From assembly GCA_021770095.1 (NCBI GenBank), contig JAETRQ010000013.1, positions 1 to 51,538 on the forward strand: a stretch of 51,538 nucleotides of DNA, read 5' to 3'. Of the stretch, positions 8,083 through 17,305 are shown one piece after another; position 1 is the stretch's first letter, and the number at the start of each line of letters is the position of its first letter. A program made the position numbers and the translations under genes. The notes under the pieces are model-generated. The model made no database searches. It saw only the letters and a program-made list of their open reading frames with translations, and was not told where the DNA came from. Source of the stretch: Eubacteriaceae bacterium. Lineage in GTDB: Bacteria; Bacillota; Clostridia; Oscillospirales; Acutalibacteraceae.

Positions 8083-10041
8083 ATGAAGATAATATATAAA
8101 AAACCAAGAATTTTTCCGTTATGGACAAAATTCAGCGGAAAAGAAAAAACAGGAAAATATTATTCCTTGAAAAAAGACGGAATTGTTTTTTCAGTAGATA
8201 ATGGTAGTTTACCGCATTTTAATCATATTGAAATGGCAGGCTTTGAAACTTCATCCATCATTAGTTATAAACTGGATGAAAACAAAAAATTGAAACTACA
8301 TCGTTTTTGTGTTTTTCCACAGATAAGAGTTATACCGAATGAAACAAGGGGCAGCCTGTCTTATAAGTTTGACAGTGTGAATTTATCTTTTCATTCTCAG
8401 CCGGCAACAGATAAAATTGAGTTTAATGGTTTGCTGACCTTTTATCAAAATGCAGGTAATATTACAATAAAGCATACAATCTGCCCTGCTTATAATAAAA
8501 AGGCACTGCTTGAAAAACTTGTATTAAATAATACAAGTGACAAAAAGCAGACGTTTACATTGAAAAATAAAAAGCCTTATAAAAATATCAGCAAAGTATT
8601 TCTTGCAAAGAATAAATCACAAGCAGTATTTACGGATGTGTATTTGAATGATGTTTACTCTGACTGTAAAACACAAACCATATCTCTTGCCCCTTTTGAA
8701 GAAAAAGTTATTCTTGTTTGCAGCGGTGCAGAAAAATTAACTGCAAAGCAGATTGAAGAGCAGTTGAATTTAAGACGGCAGTTTATCACTCAAATGCAAA
8801 ATCGTATGCAGATTATCACACCTGATAATGCAATTAACAGAATGGCAGAGTTTTGCAAAATCAGAGCAAGTGAAAGTATTTTTAATACGAAAAACGGATT
8901 AATGCATGCACCCGGCGGCGGTAATTATTATGCTGCCTTGTGGACAAATGATCAGTGCGAGTATGCAAATCCGTTGTTTGCTTATCTTGGCTATACTCCT
9001 GCTAAGGAGCAAAGTATAAATTGTTATAAGCTGTTTTCAAAATTTGCAAAGGCAGATAAAGCCATTCCCACAAGCATCGTTGCCTGTGGTGATGATATAT
9101 GGAACGGAGCCGGTGACCGTGGTGACAGTTCTATGTTTTTATACGGCTTATGCCGTTATCTTTTATCCACAGGGGATAAGCAAAAGGCAACTGAATTTTT
9201 ACCTGCTATTGAAACTGCGCAAAAATATGTTCAAAGTCAGATTACTGCTGATGGAGTTGTGAAAAGTGACAGTGATGAACTTGAAAACCGTTTTGAAAGC
9301 GGAAATGCAAATCTTTCCACTGCATGCATCACCTATGATGCTTTTATATCTCTTCATTATTTATACGGTGAATTGGGTTATGATGAAGAAGCAGAAAGTG
9401 TTTTGAAAAATGCACAAATGATAAAAAAAGGTATTGAAAGTTATTTTGGTGCTGATGTTGAGGGATTTAAAACTTATCGCTACTGCAAAGAAGAAAGTAA
9501 TCTCCGTTCGTGGATATGCCTGCCTCTTGTAATGGGAGTTGATAACAGAAAGGAACAAACTGTAAGTGCCTTGCTTAGTGATAAGCTTTGTAAGGATAAC
9601 GGAATGCTCACAAGAAACGGAGAAAAAACCTATTGGGATCGTTCACTGCTTTATGCACTCAGAGGTTTGTTTTATGTAGGAGAAACAGAAAAAGCATCCG
9701 ATTTACTCAGTAAATACACAAACGAGCGATTGCTTGGTTTTCATCCGCCTTATCCTATTGAGGCGTTTCCTGAAGGAAATTCGGCACAGCTTTCAGCAGA
9801 GAGTGCTTTATATCTCAGAATTTTCACTGAAGGAATTTTAGGCTACAGACCTGTAGGATTTAACAAGTTTGAAATTAAGCCGAATTTGCCTGATTCTTGG
9901 AATCGTTTTGAGGTAAAAAATATTGAATTGTGTGGTAAATCTTTCAATATATCAATAAGCAATGGTGAGGAATATGCCGTTAAAATAAATGACAAAGAAA
10001 TAAAAATCAATAAAATGGATAAGTATGTATTTACTTGTTAA
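8083..10041 (+). CDS. Six-hairpin (alpha/alpha)6-barrel glycoside hydrolase
   Basis: The N-terminal 240 residues are beta-rich. The remainder is an alpha/alpha barrel with features of six-hairpin glycosidases: APGGGNYYAALWTNDQCEY, CGDDIWNGAGDRGDSSMFLYG, and a late PPYPIEAFPEGNSAQLSAESALYLRIFTEG-type segment that precedes a short beta cap. Asp and Glu residues in these segments are likely catalytic, but the GH family (for example GH63, GH78, GH95 or amylo-1,6-glucosidase type) cannot be fixed by eye. No signal peptide is present, so action is cytoplasmic. It starts 3 nt after the GH38-like stop and belongs to the same operon. Confidence 0.65.
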   Translation: MKIIYKKPRIFPLWTKFSGKEKTGKYYSLKKDGIVFSVDNGSLPHFNHIEMAGFETSSIISYKLDENKKLKLHRFCVFPQIRVIPNETRGSLSYKFDSVNLSFHSQPATDKIEFNGLLTFYQNAGNITIKHTICPAYNKKALLEKLVLNNTSDKKQTFTLKNKKPYKNISKVFLAKNKSQAVFTDVYLNDVYSDCKTQTISLAPFEEKVILVCSGAEKLTAKQIEEQLNLRRQFITQMQNRMQIITPDNAINRMAEFCKIRASESIFNTKNGLMHAPGGGNYYAALWTNDQCEYANPLFAYLGYTPAKEQSINCYKLFSKFAKADKAIPTSIVACGDDIWNGAGDRGDSSMFLYGLCRYLLSTGDKQKATEFLPAIETAQKYVQSQITADGVVKSDSDELENRFESGNANLSTACITYDAFISLHYLYGELGYDEEAESVLKNAQMIKKGIESYFGADVEGFKTYRYCKEESNLRSWICLPLVMGVDNRKEQTVSALLSDKLCKDNGMLTRNGEKTYWDRSLLYALRGLFYVGETEKASDLLSKYTNERLLGFHPPYPIEAFPEGNSAQLSAESALYLRIFTEGILGYRPVGFNKFEIKPNLPDSWNRFEVKNIELCGKSFNISISNGEEYAVKINDKEIKINKMDKYVFTC

Positions 10042-10053
10042 TAAGGAGATATT

Positions 10054-11502
10054 ATGAAAAAGAAAATGATTATTTCAGCAGTTGCGATAATACTGTGCCT
10101 TGCCTTAATTATTGGTACAACTGCATTTGCAGGCAACGGCTTTTCTGATTTGCCAAGTCCTGCTGATTTCGAAAACTTAGCAGTTACACACCTTGAAAGT
10201 ATTGAGGACACAAAGGGCAAAGCAAGTATCAAAAAGGCAGTGGATTCAGATACAAACACTGCGTGGAAATCTTCAGGCACAACAGATTCCTTCGTGCTGA
10301 CATTTAAAAATGAACAGACTTTTAATACAATCATTCTGCGTGAAAAGGGTTGGAATGTAAAAAAATTCAGACTTTCCTATTATATGGAAACGCCCGGTAA
10401 TGAGCACTGGGAAAGATTTTATGAGCAGGATGCAATTAATGATTATCGTTATTGCGCCTTTGATTCTGTTACGGCAAAGCAGATTAAATTTGAGGTGCTT
10501 GAATCTGACGGTGCATTCAAAATAAGAGAAGTTGAAGTATACAACACCGAGAAAAAAGAGCGTGATTCATTCAGAGTTTCCGACTATGTTGTAACACCGC
10601 AGCTTGCAAAAGGTGAACTATTTGACCCTGAATCAAGCAACTATCTTCCTGCTGAATACTGCGATGTTGTAAATCAGATTCATGTTATCGCTGCTGCGAA
10701 ATGGAATGATAACGGCGAGCTGATTATCCCTGACGGACTTACAGGGGATGAGCTGAAATCGTCTGTGCAGAAAATCAGAGATTTTTACGGTGAAAAGGAT
10801 GTTGAGATTTTTGCAACCGTATTTTTCAATGCCTGCAATCCTGATGTAGTTTTCGCTGAGCATGGTGATGAAGTGATTAAAAACACGGTTGATTTTTTGA
10901 TTGAATACGGCTTTGACGGTGTCAGCTACGACTGGGAATATCCGAACAAACAGCAATGGGCTGTTTTCAGTGAGCATCTTGTTAATTTAAAAAATGCATT
11001 GTCAAAATATGATTTCAAAGTATCTTGTGCCGTAAGTTCGTGGAATTTCTATATGTCAGACGAGGCGATTGAAACACTGGATCAGATAGAAATTATGAGC
11101 TATGATTTGTTTGACGAAAACGGTCACAACAGTTCCTTTTCAAGCGGAGCAGTTCAGCCGGTTGAATATTTCCTTGCCAAAGGCTTTAAGCCTGAGCAAA
11201 TAAATCTTGGTCTGCCGTTCTATGCAAGACCTTATGACGGCGGTGGAATATGGATTAATTTTGACGATCCGAATTACACACCTTACGACAGATTTCAAAA
11301 TTGTGTTGACGGAATGTGGTTTTCCGGCACGCAGATGACGATGGATAAAACTGCATACGCAATTGAAAAAAATCTTGGCGGTATGATGATTTTTACTGCC
11401 ACAGAAGATTTGCCATATGATAATGATTTAAGCCTGCTTAAATCAATTCAAACAACAATTGATACTCGAGCAGAAATCAAGAATGATATGAAGGGAGAAT
11501 AG
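10054..11502 (+). CDS. Secreted discoidin (F5/8C)-GH18 glycosidase
   Basis: Residues 1-27 are a signal peptide ending near TAFAG. Residues about 35-165 form an F5/8 type C (CBM32-like) carbohydrate-binding module. A GH18 barrel follows (about 180-470). Its catalytic motif is DGVSYDWE at residues 288-295: the catalytic Glu295 and Asp293 are kept, but the usual middle Asp/Asn is Ser291, which may lower or alter activity. GH18 members include chitinases and endo-beta-N-acetylglucosaminidases. As the only clearly secreted hydrolase of the operon it may make the first cut outside the cell and release oligosaccharides for the symporter. AAGGAG precedes the ATG. Confidence 0.8.
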   Translation: MKKKMIISAVAIILCLALIIGTTAFAGNGFSDLPSPADFENLAVTHLESIEDTKGKASIKKAVDSDTNTAWKSSGTTDSFVLTFKNEQTFNTIILREKGWNVKKFRLSYYMETPGNEHWERFYEQDAINDYRYCAFDSVTAKQIKFEVLESDGAFKIREVEVYNTEKKERDSFRVSDYVVTPQLAKGELFDPESSNYLPAEYCDVVNQIHVIAAAKWNDNGELIIPDGLTGDELKSSVQKIRDFYGEKDVEIFATVFFNACNPDVVFAEHGDEVIKNTVDFLIEYGFDGVSYDWEYPNKQQWAVFSEHLVNLKNALSKYDFKVSCAVSSWNFYMSDEAIETLDQIEIMSYDLFDENGHNSSFSSGAVQPVEYFLAKGFKPEQINLGLPFYARPYDGGGIWINFDDPNYTPYDRFQNCVDGMWFSGTQMTMDKTAYAIEKNLGGMMIFTATEDLPYDNDLSLLKSIQTTIDTRAEIKNDMKGE

Positions 11503-11505
11503 AAA

Positions 11506-12153
11506 ATGAAACAGAATACCAAAAATAATTTTATGAAGTTATTATCTTCCTTTTTAACATCTGTTGTTTTATCATCCGCTTGTGTTGTTGCTGTAAAATA
11601 TTATATAACCTTTGCAGAACAAACTGCAGGTTCTTATTCAATTGCTATGCTTATGGGTGACTCTTTAAGAGATTTTCTGATTAAGGCTTTACTTCTTGTG
11701 GCAGGGATACTTGCGTTTGTCACATTTGCAGTTAAAGTGAAAAAATGCAAAGCACCTAAAAAGATATATCCGTTTTATATGATTGGAATGGGTGCATTGT
11801 GGATTGTTCTTCCATTTTTGTCAGCCTATACAATCAGCAGATTTACAGGCGATTTAATAGTGCAGACCGTATCAGGTATCGCAATTATTGCCAATGTTGT
11901 TTTTATGATGATTAGTGTTTGCTGCGGTCTGATTGCAGTGATAGATATGATTCATAATCTGATTATGTCTTGTGAAAATGTCGGCAAAGCAAACCGCTGT
12001 GCAGTGCTTTTAACAGGCATTCCCACAGGATATGCTTTAGCGCTTTTGCTTACCTCTGCTTTGCAGCCGTCAATAGGATTAAGTGGTATTTTTATCGTTT
12101 TTGGTGTGATTACAGTAATTATTGGAATTATTAATATTGCAATTAATAAATAG
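11506..12153 (+). CDS. Small integral membrane protein, function unknown
   Basis: The 215-residue protein has about six hydrophobic segments, around residues 8-28, 45-70, 85-105, 118-150, 165-185 and 190-212. No catalytic or transport motif is recognised. It is the last gene of the operon, 3 nt after the GH18 gene, and is followed by a strong terminator. A role tied to the secreted GH18 protein or the cell envelope is possible, but only context supports it. Confidence 0.7.
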   Translation: MKQNTKNNFMKLLSSFLTSVVLSSACVVAVKYYITFAEQTAGSYSIAMLMGDSLRDFLIKALLLVAGILAFVTFAVKVKKCKAPKKIYPFYMIGMGALWIVLPFLSAYTISRFTGDLIVQTVSGIAIIANVVFMMISVCCGLIAVIDMIHNLIMSCENVGKANRCAVLLTGIPTGYALALLLTSALQPSIGLSGIFIVFGVITVIIGIINIAINK

Positions 12154-12204
12154 ATAAAAATTATTTTTATTGTATATGGTGTTTTTTATTTGAGTTTAAA
12201 TATT

Positions 12205-12233
12205 TATTGTTTATCACCAAAGTTTGAGGTAGG
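12205..12233. other. Putative attachment site, copy B (integrase end of element 1)
   Basis: This copy of the 29-bp repeat reads CACCAAAGTTTGAGGTAGG in its core. It lies between the end of the sugar operon and the 3' end of the first integrase gene, exactly as copy D lies next to the second integrase. Its last bases form the left arm of the terminator hairpin. Confidence 0.55.
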
Positions 12234-12263
12234 GGTGGTTTAAATTTTGAACCGCCCCTACCT
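12227..12263 (+). terminator. Strong terminator ending the sugar operon
   Basis: Arms AGGTAGGGGTGGTT and AACCGCCCCTACCT (one G-T pair) enclose a 9-nt loop. A T-rich tail at 12268-12272 follows on the plus strand. It ends the rightward sugar operon and also faces the leftward integrase gene, so it may act in both directions. Confidence 0.8.
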
Positions 12264-12270
12264 TAAGTTT

Positions 12271-13419
12271 TTAGGCATTACTAATTAACTGCTTTTGCTC
12301 TTTCTGATTAGCATACTCGGCTAATCGTTTTCTGTTTTGTTCGAACACTTCGTCAACCATATGAGTATAAATTTTTGCTGTTACAGATATATCCGAATGT
12401 CCCATAAGTTCCTTTGCAACATTTAGTGGTACTCCTGCAGCTTGGCAGTCAGTACAGAAAGTGTGTCTTAACAAGTATGGTTCTAAATCTTCGGCTAATG
12501 TAGATTTTGTAATCTGATTTCTGTAAACTGTTGCACCGTTAGCGATGTCCATTTCTCTGCAAAAGTTGTGCCAAGCGTGGTAAAATGCATTTTCATCCAT
12601 TGGTAGTTTGTTGTTCTTTACTCTTACGAACACCCATTTATCGTTTTGACCTTTGAGTTTGTGCTCTATCAATGCTGTCTTGAGCTGTGGTGGGATTGGT
12701 ATCTTTCTGCCTGTACCTGCTTCGGTTTTTGATTTGCCGACAGTCAATATACTGTTTTCAAAGTCTAACCAACTCCATTCCATTCTGCGAATTTCTATTG
12801 GTCTGAGCCCACAGTATAGCATTGTTAAGACCATACATCCCGCATAGTGTGTTTCTGCTGTTTTGAGTATCATTGCTCGTTCTTCATCAGTTATCGGTCT
12901 ACGAGTACCTTGTGTAACACTTGGCAGTACGATATCCTCAGCAGGATTGTCGGGTATTAACTTTTGTTTCTTTGCCTTTCTCATTATCCTACGAAGTGTC
13001 ATTCTTAATTTTGAAACCATAGCTTTACTCTTGCCGACATATTGATTCAAAAATCGTTGGCAGTCATCTTCGTGTATCTCATATAGCTTATACGATTTGA
13101 AATAAGGTATTATGTGAGTGTAAACATAGTTTTTGTAATTGTCTTTGTTTACCTGACTGCAATCTGCATTCTTGACATTCAGTTCAAACCAATTGTCTGC
13201 AAAGTCCTTGAATAGCATATCGGGGAAAACACCTTTATGCTTTTCTGTTTCTTTCTGAATGTAGTAATCACGGAGTTTATCATCCATAATTTTACGACAT
13301 TCTTTTTCAGACTTTTTGGAACGAGCTGTTAAAACATCGTATTCACCTTGCTCATTTTTGATTCGTTTTGTCATTCGATAACAAATAAATTTGCCGTCTT
13401 TGTCATATAGTTCGTACAT
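12271..13419 (-). CDS. int: Tyrosine integrase of integrative element 1
   Basis: The 382-residue protein has an N-terminal AP2-like arm-binding region, a SAM-like core-binding domain (about residues 70-165) and a tyrosine-recombinase catalytic domain. Visible residues are Arg in CGLRPIEIRR, the box LLRHTF, GHSDI and Tyr in KIYTHMVDEVF. It should integrate and excise the element by recombination at the 29-bp att repeats. The start at 13419 (MYELYD) has AGGAGG seven bases upstream; the frame is open to 13539 but without such a site. By eye it differs from the second integrase (29019-30161) at only about two dozen positions, mostly near the ends. An excisionase-like gene is just upstream. Confidence 0.93.
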   Translation of the reverse strand: MYELYDKDGKFICYRMTKRIKNEQGEYDVLTARSKKSEKECRKIMDDKLRDYYIQKETEKHKGVFPDMLFKDFADNWFELNVKNADCSQVNKDNYKNYVYTHIIPYFKSYKLYEIHEDDCQRFLNQYVGKSKAMVSKLRMTLRRIMRKAKKQKLIPDNPAEDIVLPSVTQGTRRPITDEERAMILKTAETHYAGCMVLTMLYCGLRPIEIRRMEWSWLDFENSILTVGKSKTEAGTGRKIPIPPQLKTALIEHKLKGQNDKWVFVRVKNNKLPMDENAFYHAWHNFCREMDIANGATVYRNQITKSTLAEDLEPYLLRHTFCTDCQAAGVPLNVAKELMGHSDISVTAKIYTHMVDEVFEQNRKRLAEYANQKEQKQLISNA

Positions 13420-13501
13420 TTCAAACCTCCTTTTCTGCCTCTGTGGCAACGACAACATTACCACAGAGATTTGTACAAGTCCAGCTAATATAGAGACTTT
13501 T

Positions 13502-13720
13502 TTATTTATTCTGATTGTACATAAGTTCAAGCACATCAAGGATAAAATATTTCTTTACTCTGCCGAAGGTTGCAGGCTCAAGATTTTTGCAAATCTCTCT
13601 TGTTGTATCTTTACACACTCCAAGCAATTTGGATATTTCACTTGCACTGAAAAGATATTGACCTTCCTGTGATGAAATATAGTTTGCCATTGTTTTTAAT
13701 TCTGCCTTTGTTTTCTTCAT
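13502..13720 (-). CDS. Excisionase-like small helix-turn-helix protein
   Basis: The 72-residue protein contains a helix-turn-helix around FSASEISKLLGVCKDTTREI and a short basic wing with GRVKKY, as in MerR/Xis-like excisionases. It precedes the integrase on the same strand, the usual order for an xis-int pair, and would direct recombination toward excision. AAGGAG lies upstream of its ATG, 10 nt beyond the relaxase stop codon. A truncated relative lies beside the second integrase. Confidence 0.75.
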   Translation of the reverse strand: MKKTKAELKTMANYISSQEGQYLFSASEISKLLGVCKDTTREICKNLEPATFGRVKKYFILDVLELMYNQNK

Positions 13721-13730
13721 TTAATTCTCC

Positions 13731-15089
13731 TTACATAATTAAACCAATCGGTTGATCCTGCTCATAATCCTCATTGTAACTACCATCGGATGATATGTCT
13801 TTAAGTCCATGAGCAAGGCGCTTTTCCTGTTCTTTGGTTAATTGTTTTCTGTCGATTTGGTTGTTCAGATTATCAAATCTTTTGTTTGCACTGATATTAA
13901 GCATATCTGCAATTATGCTAATAACAGAAGATAAAATCATTCCGTTGTCTGTATAATTCCATCTCTCATACGGAATATTGCAGTCCATATTCAGTACCGC
14001 CTCTATGATTTTGTTTTTGATTGATCTGAACTCTTTGTTATCTTCAATCGGAATTGTTTTGTTCTTGTTGTCATAATACAGTGACAATTTTTCGTTATTA
14101 ATCTCATTCCATTTGTCATATAACTCTGAAAGATTTTCGTCTTTCATCATTTCTTTTAAGATTTCATTAACAATATCCTTAGTCTTTTTTGGAAGATAAC
14201 CATATACTTTCTTACCTTTACAGTTATCAAGCTGCTTTCTCAATTCTAAAATCAAATTGAATAATTGAGGTGATGGTTCAAAAATATAGTTGCAATCTTC
14301 AAGAACTTCGTCAAGCAATTCGTCAAATTCATCTTTTAATTTGTTTCTGTATTCAGTTTGTTGCTTAAATAATTTAAACTGTTCATTGCGAAAGATGTCA
14401 TTACCGAACGCACTTCGCATGGTTTCAATTCCCTTGTTTGTTAAATAACCTTGTCCTGATTTTGAGTAAACAAGCAAATGAATATGTGGATGATGAGTAG
14501 TGTTGTGAAATGCTGCATACCATTGTAAATCGCTCGGTTGAATGTTATGCGCTTTTGCAATCTCAATCATATTCTTTCTGACTTGTTTTTTCCATTTGTC
14601 AGCATTGTTGTATCCGAGCCGTTCTGCATCTTCTCGTTTCAAACTAATCACATGAGTCCATACAATTCCGTTATGATTTGAAACCTCATCAGCCACTTTA
14701 TCCAAATCAATCTTGTCATCCGTTTGTGAAAACAATCCGTGCTTGCCGAGTTTTTCTACCCCCGGTCGTTCTGCAATGTATGTTACCAATGCATTCAGTT
14801 CTTCGGATCTGTCAGCATTTCTTTCTATGAATGTATCAATAAATTCAGTTGCATTTGACTTAGAAGAATTGTTTTCATAGTCTTTGTACTCTAAATATTT
14901 TTTAGATTCAGGATAATTCTTCGTGATAGAATTGATTAATGTCTGTTGCTTTTTAGTTGCAGGGCTGTTATCAATTCCATTCGGAAGTTTCTCAACACCT
15001 TCACGAGTTCCCATATATTTAACTAATTTACCGACATTGGAACGCTTAGGATTTTTGAAATATCTGCTTGTGAAAATTATTTTAGCCAT
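13731..15089 (-). CDS. MobP3-like relaxase
   Basis: This 452-residue protein has the histidine triad of MobP/MobQ-type relaxases in HNTTHHPHIHLLVYS (residues 195-209) and a candidate catalytic Tyr near the N-terminus (Tyr10 or Tyr25). The N-terminal MAKIIFTSRYFKNPKRSNVGKLV pattern is typical of the Firmicutes MobP3 group. It would nick oriT and pilot one strand into a recipient using the conjugation apparatus of another element. The C-terminal half is helical and charged. Its start overlaps the accessory protein gene by 8 nt, which suggests translational coupling. No mating-pore genes are present, so the element is mobilizable rather than self-transmissible. Confidence 0.85.
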   Translation of the reverse strand: MAKIIFTSRYFKNPKRSNVGKLVKYMGTREGVEKLPNGIDNSPATKKQQTLINSITKNYPESKKYLEYKDYENNSSKSNATEFIDTFIERNADRSEELNALVTYIAERPGVEKLGKHGLFSQTDDKIDLDKVADEVSNHNGIVWTHVISLKREDAERLGYNNADKWKKQVRKNMIEIAKAHNIQPSDLQWYAAFHNTTHHPHIHLLVYSKSGQGYLTNKGIETMRSAFGNDIFRNEQFKLFKQQTEYRNKLKDEFDELLDEVLEDCNYIFEPSPQLFNLILELRKQLDNCKGKKVYGYLPKKTKDIVNEILKEMMKDENLSELYDKWNEINNEKLSLYYDNKNKTIPIEDNKEFRSIKNKIIEAVLNMDCNIPYERWNYTDNGMILSSVISIIADMLNISANKRFDNLNNQIDRKQLTKEQEKRLAHGLKDISSDGSYNEDYEQDQPIGLIM

Positions 15090-15498
15090 AGCACTCCTTT
15101 GCTAAATCATTGTTTGCTATGATTGTATCAAAATCAATTATTCCGTTTGTTTCTGCAACTTTCTCGGCGCAAAGATTATCAAGTCTTTCAGACAATTCGC
15201 TGTCAATTTTGTATTGTATACCCAAAAGAAGATTTTGTTTTGCAGATTCAACTGCTAATTTGAATATCATTTCTGATAAGCAATCCTGCAAAGACTCAAC
15301 CTGATTTTTGATTTCATTGCTGATTAATGGTGCAACATAATCAACACTTTGCTTATGCATCAGGTAGCCGATATAGAAATTAACTGCTGATCTTACAAAT
15401 GAACTTTTGTTATCGTCATACGAAAAAGGCAACGCTTTTTCGATTTCCTCTATCATTTCCGGTTGTAACCAGAATGAATATTTCTTTTTATTTTCCAT
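15082..15498 (-). CDS. MobC-like accessory protein (ribbon-helix-helix)
   Basis: The 138-residue protein starts with MENKKKYSFWLQPEMIEEIE and continues with SSFVRSAVNFYIGYL, a beta strand followed by two helices as in RHH DNA-binding proteins that help relaxases at oriT. The rest is helical and may form a coiled coil. The chosen ATG has GGAGGT just upstream; the frame extends to 15528. Overlap with the relaxase gene and the adjacent structured non-coding region support a role in oriT recognition. Confidence 0.7.
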   Translation of the reverse strand: MENKKKYSFWLQPEMIEEIEKALPFSYDDNKSSFVRSAVNFYIGYLMHKQSVDYVAPLISNEIKNQVESLQDCLSEMIFKLAVESAKQNLLLGIQYKIDSELSERLDNLCAEKVAETNGIIDFDTIIANNDLAKECYG

Positions 15499-15860
15499 TT
15501 TACCTCCAATCTCGCATACGCCTATCATGGCGCATACATCATCATTCTAATACTCCTTGAAATTCGGTCGGCTCTGCCGTCCGATGTGAGTTGTCAGGCG
15601 CCACAGCATACGCCTGTCTTTAACCTGCTTAAAATAATCATTGAGAATATTGGTGATATTCTGTGATTATTTGCTCAAAAATAGCGGCTATTTTCATTAT
15701 CCAAATCGTAAGTTTAATTAGTGCTTTACTTACCTTTCTGACCTTGACAAATGCCCACAAATCGAGTTTTATTGTTATTTCGATTAGTTTATTGTTTTTA
15801 ACTTTTTTCTTGCGGAAGGGTTTTTAATTGTTCGTTGCTACTTTTGACTAGTGGGGTGGT
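15499..15860. other. Non-coding region, probable oriT
   Basis: This gene-free stretch lies between the mobilization operon and an HTH gene. It contains the inverted repeat CAGGCG/CGCCTG (15595-15616), two copies of GCATACGCCT (about 15533 and 15606) and a more GC-rich patch than the surrounding DNA. Position and structure suit an origin of transfer; the nick site cannot be placed. At 15849-15868 it also has GGGGTGGTCTAAATATTGAG, which resembles the right flank of att copies A and B. Confidence 0.5.
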
Positions 15861-16145
15861 CTAAATATTGAGCACGGTATAAAGGTTTGACTCCTGACCA
15901 TTGTCTGTGAACCTTTGTGCTATATCAATCCAGCCGCCATTTTCCAAATCAGTTAATGCTCGCCTTACTGTTGTGACAGATAAGTTGCATGCTTTTGCTA
16001 TTGTTTTAAGTGACGGATAGCATTGCCTTGTTTTCATATCCGAGCATCTTGACAGATAGCAATAAACAACAAATGCTCTCTTTTCAATTCCGCTTCCGAA
16101 TATATCGTTCGGAATACGAAAATAATTACCGTCTTTACAATTCAT
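15861..16145 (-). CDS. Winged-helix protein, replication-initiator-type (HTH_36-like)
   Basis: The 94-residue protein has a single winged helix-turn-helix: PSLKTIAKACNLSVTTVRRALTDLENGGWIDIAQRF. This is the N-terminal domain type of plasmid and phage replication initiators and of some small mobile-element regulators. A good AGGAGGT precedes the ATG. Here it stands alone without a catalytic domain. It may control the divergent 304-residue gene or aid element replication after excision; neither can be shown. Confidence 0.65.
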   Translation of the reverse strand: MNCKDGNYFRIPNDIFGSGIEKRAFVVYCYLSRCSDMKTRQCYPSLKTIAKACNLSVTTVRRALTDLENGGWIDIAQRFTDNGQESNLYTVLNI

Positions 16146-16193
16146 TTTTTACCTCCTATGTCAATACATTTTTGTACTGTTAATTAAATAATA

Positions 16194-16266
16194 TTGCTTG
16201 CGAAATGTCCTTGTGATATTATAGTAACAGAATTGAAGATAGCCCCTCAACTTTTTGAGTGAGGGA
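16194..16266 (+). promoter_or_regulatory. Promoter and leader hairpin of the Cys-motif gene
   Basis: TTGCTT (16194-16199) and TATTAT (16217-16222) are 17 bp apart. The transcript would then carry a hairpin with arms CCCTCA and TGAGGG at about 16244-16265, followed by a T-poor stretch. The hairpin could be a protein-binding leader or an attenuator. Confidence 0.5.
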
Positions 16267-16318
16267 TTGATGTCACCAAATTTTATAAGAGATTAATTCT
16301 TCACATGGAGATAGTTAG

Positions 16319-17233
16319 ATGTCATTTGAATTAAGGATTGATAAAAATAAAAGAGCATTTACATTGTCAAATGGACAATATGAATACTCTAATACTGTTA
16401 ATGATGAAGTTATTAAAATTGTTACGTTTAACGCGTTACCTCTTAGACGAAGAATGTATTTTACGCAGGAGCATATTGATTACAAGTATGAATATCTTAA
16501 AGAAAATATAAATGACATTATAGAAATATTATTTACTCAATTGCCTGCAGTTACTGAAATCATTAGTGATGAATACAAGCTCAGCGATATTGAACAATGC
16601 TATGATGATTTATACAACCTATTCTTTTTGATTTTATCCGATGGTTCACAGCTAATGGAACTTGCTATATCTCAAAGTGAATGTGAGGATAGGTACGCAT
16701 TGCCAAAGTTAGAATGTATACCTACATTTGATGCAAATATCAAGGTTGATTACAGCGATTGCAAAACAAATTATTGCCATATTATCAATAGTGTAACCGA
16801 GTATATCAATATACTTTTCTATATTTTTGTTAGCAATAATCCTATTGTATCCGTTTGTCAAAACTGTGATAAATTATTTGTTCCGAAAACGAAAAAGTTA
16901 ACCCTTTACTGTGATAGGACAACAAATGAACATGTTACCTGCAAACAAATTGGTGCAAAGAACAAGTTTAATGACAGGATAGAGGCTGATCCTGTGTTAA
17001 AAATATATCAGTTAGAAAAGCACAGAATTGAAATGTATTGCCTTCGCAGTAAACAAGATAAATATGATTTCTTTGATGATTATTATGACTGGTTAAATCT
17101 GTTTGAAACTAAAATAATCGAATACAAAAATGGCACTTATGACGGTGATAAGTTAATTGAAGAAATCAAGGAACAAACACAAAATTTCCAACCATACAGC
17201 AAAGGCAAAGATTATACCGATAAAGAATACTAA
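16319..17233 (+). CDS. Unknown protein with a CGNR-like Cys motif (DUF6076-like)
   Basis: The 304-residue protein is acidic and largely helical. Near residues 180-215 it has CQNCDKLFVP, then YCDR, then TCKQIGAK, a Cys-rich arrangement like the CGNR/ABATE zinc finger. Proteins of the DUF6076 type in Firmicutes mobile elements share this layout, but I make that match from memory of the pattern only. It is transcribed alone, away from the mobilization genes, and ends at a strong terminator. Function is unknown; RNA or DNA binding through the finger is plausible. Confidence 0.6.
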   Translation: MSFELRIDKNKRAFTLSNGQYEYSNTVNDEVIKIVTFNALPLRRRMYFTQEHIDYKYEYLKENINDIIEILFTQLPAVTEIISDEYKLSDIEQCYDDLYNLFFLILSDGSQLMELAISQSECEDRYALPKLECIPTFDANIKVDYSDCKTNYCHIINSVTEYINILFYIFVSNNPIVSVCQNCDKLFVPKTKKLTLYCDRTTNEHVTCKQIGAKNKFNDRIEADPVLKIYQLEKHRIEMYCLRSKQDKYDFFDDYYDWLNLFETKIIEYKNGTYDGDKLIEEIKEQTQNFQPYSKGKDYTDKEY

Positions 17234-17235
17234 AT

Positions 17236-17274
17236 TAAGGCTCACCCATAATGTTGGGCGAGCCTTAATTTTAT
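17236..17274 (+). terminator. Intrinsic terminator
   Basis: Arms AAGGCTCACCC and GGGCGAGCCTT enclose a short loop, followed by AATTTTATT. It ends the rightward gene and faces the leftward helicase gene. Confidence 0.75.
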
Positions 17275-17305
17275 TCTGTTAATATTTTGGCATAAAAGTT
17301 TGTCT

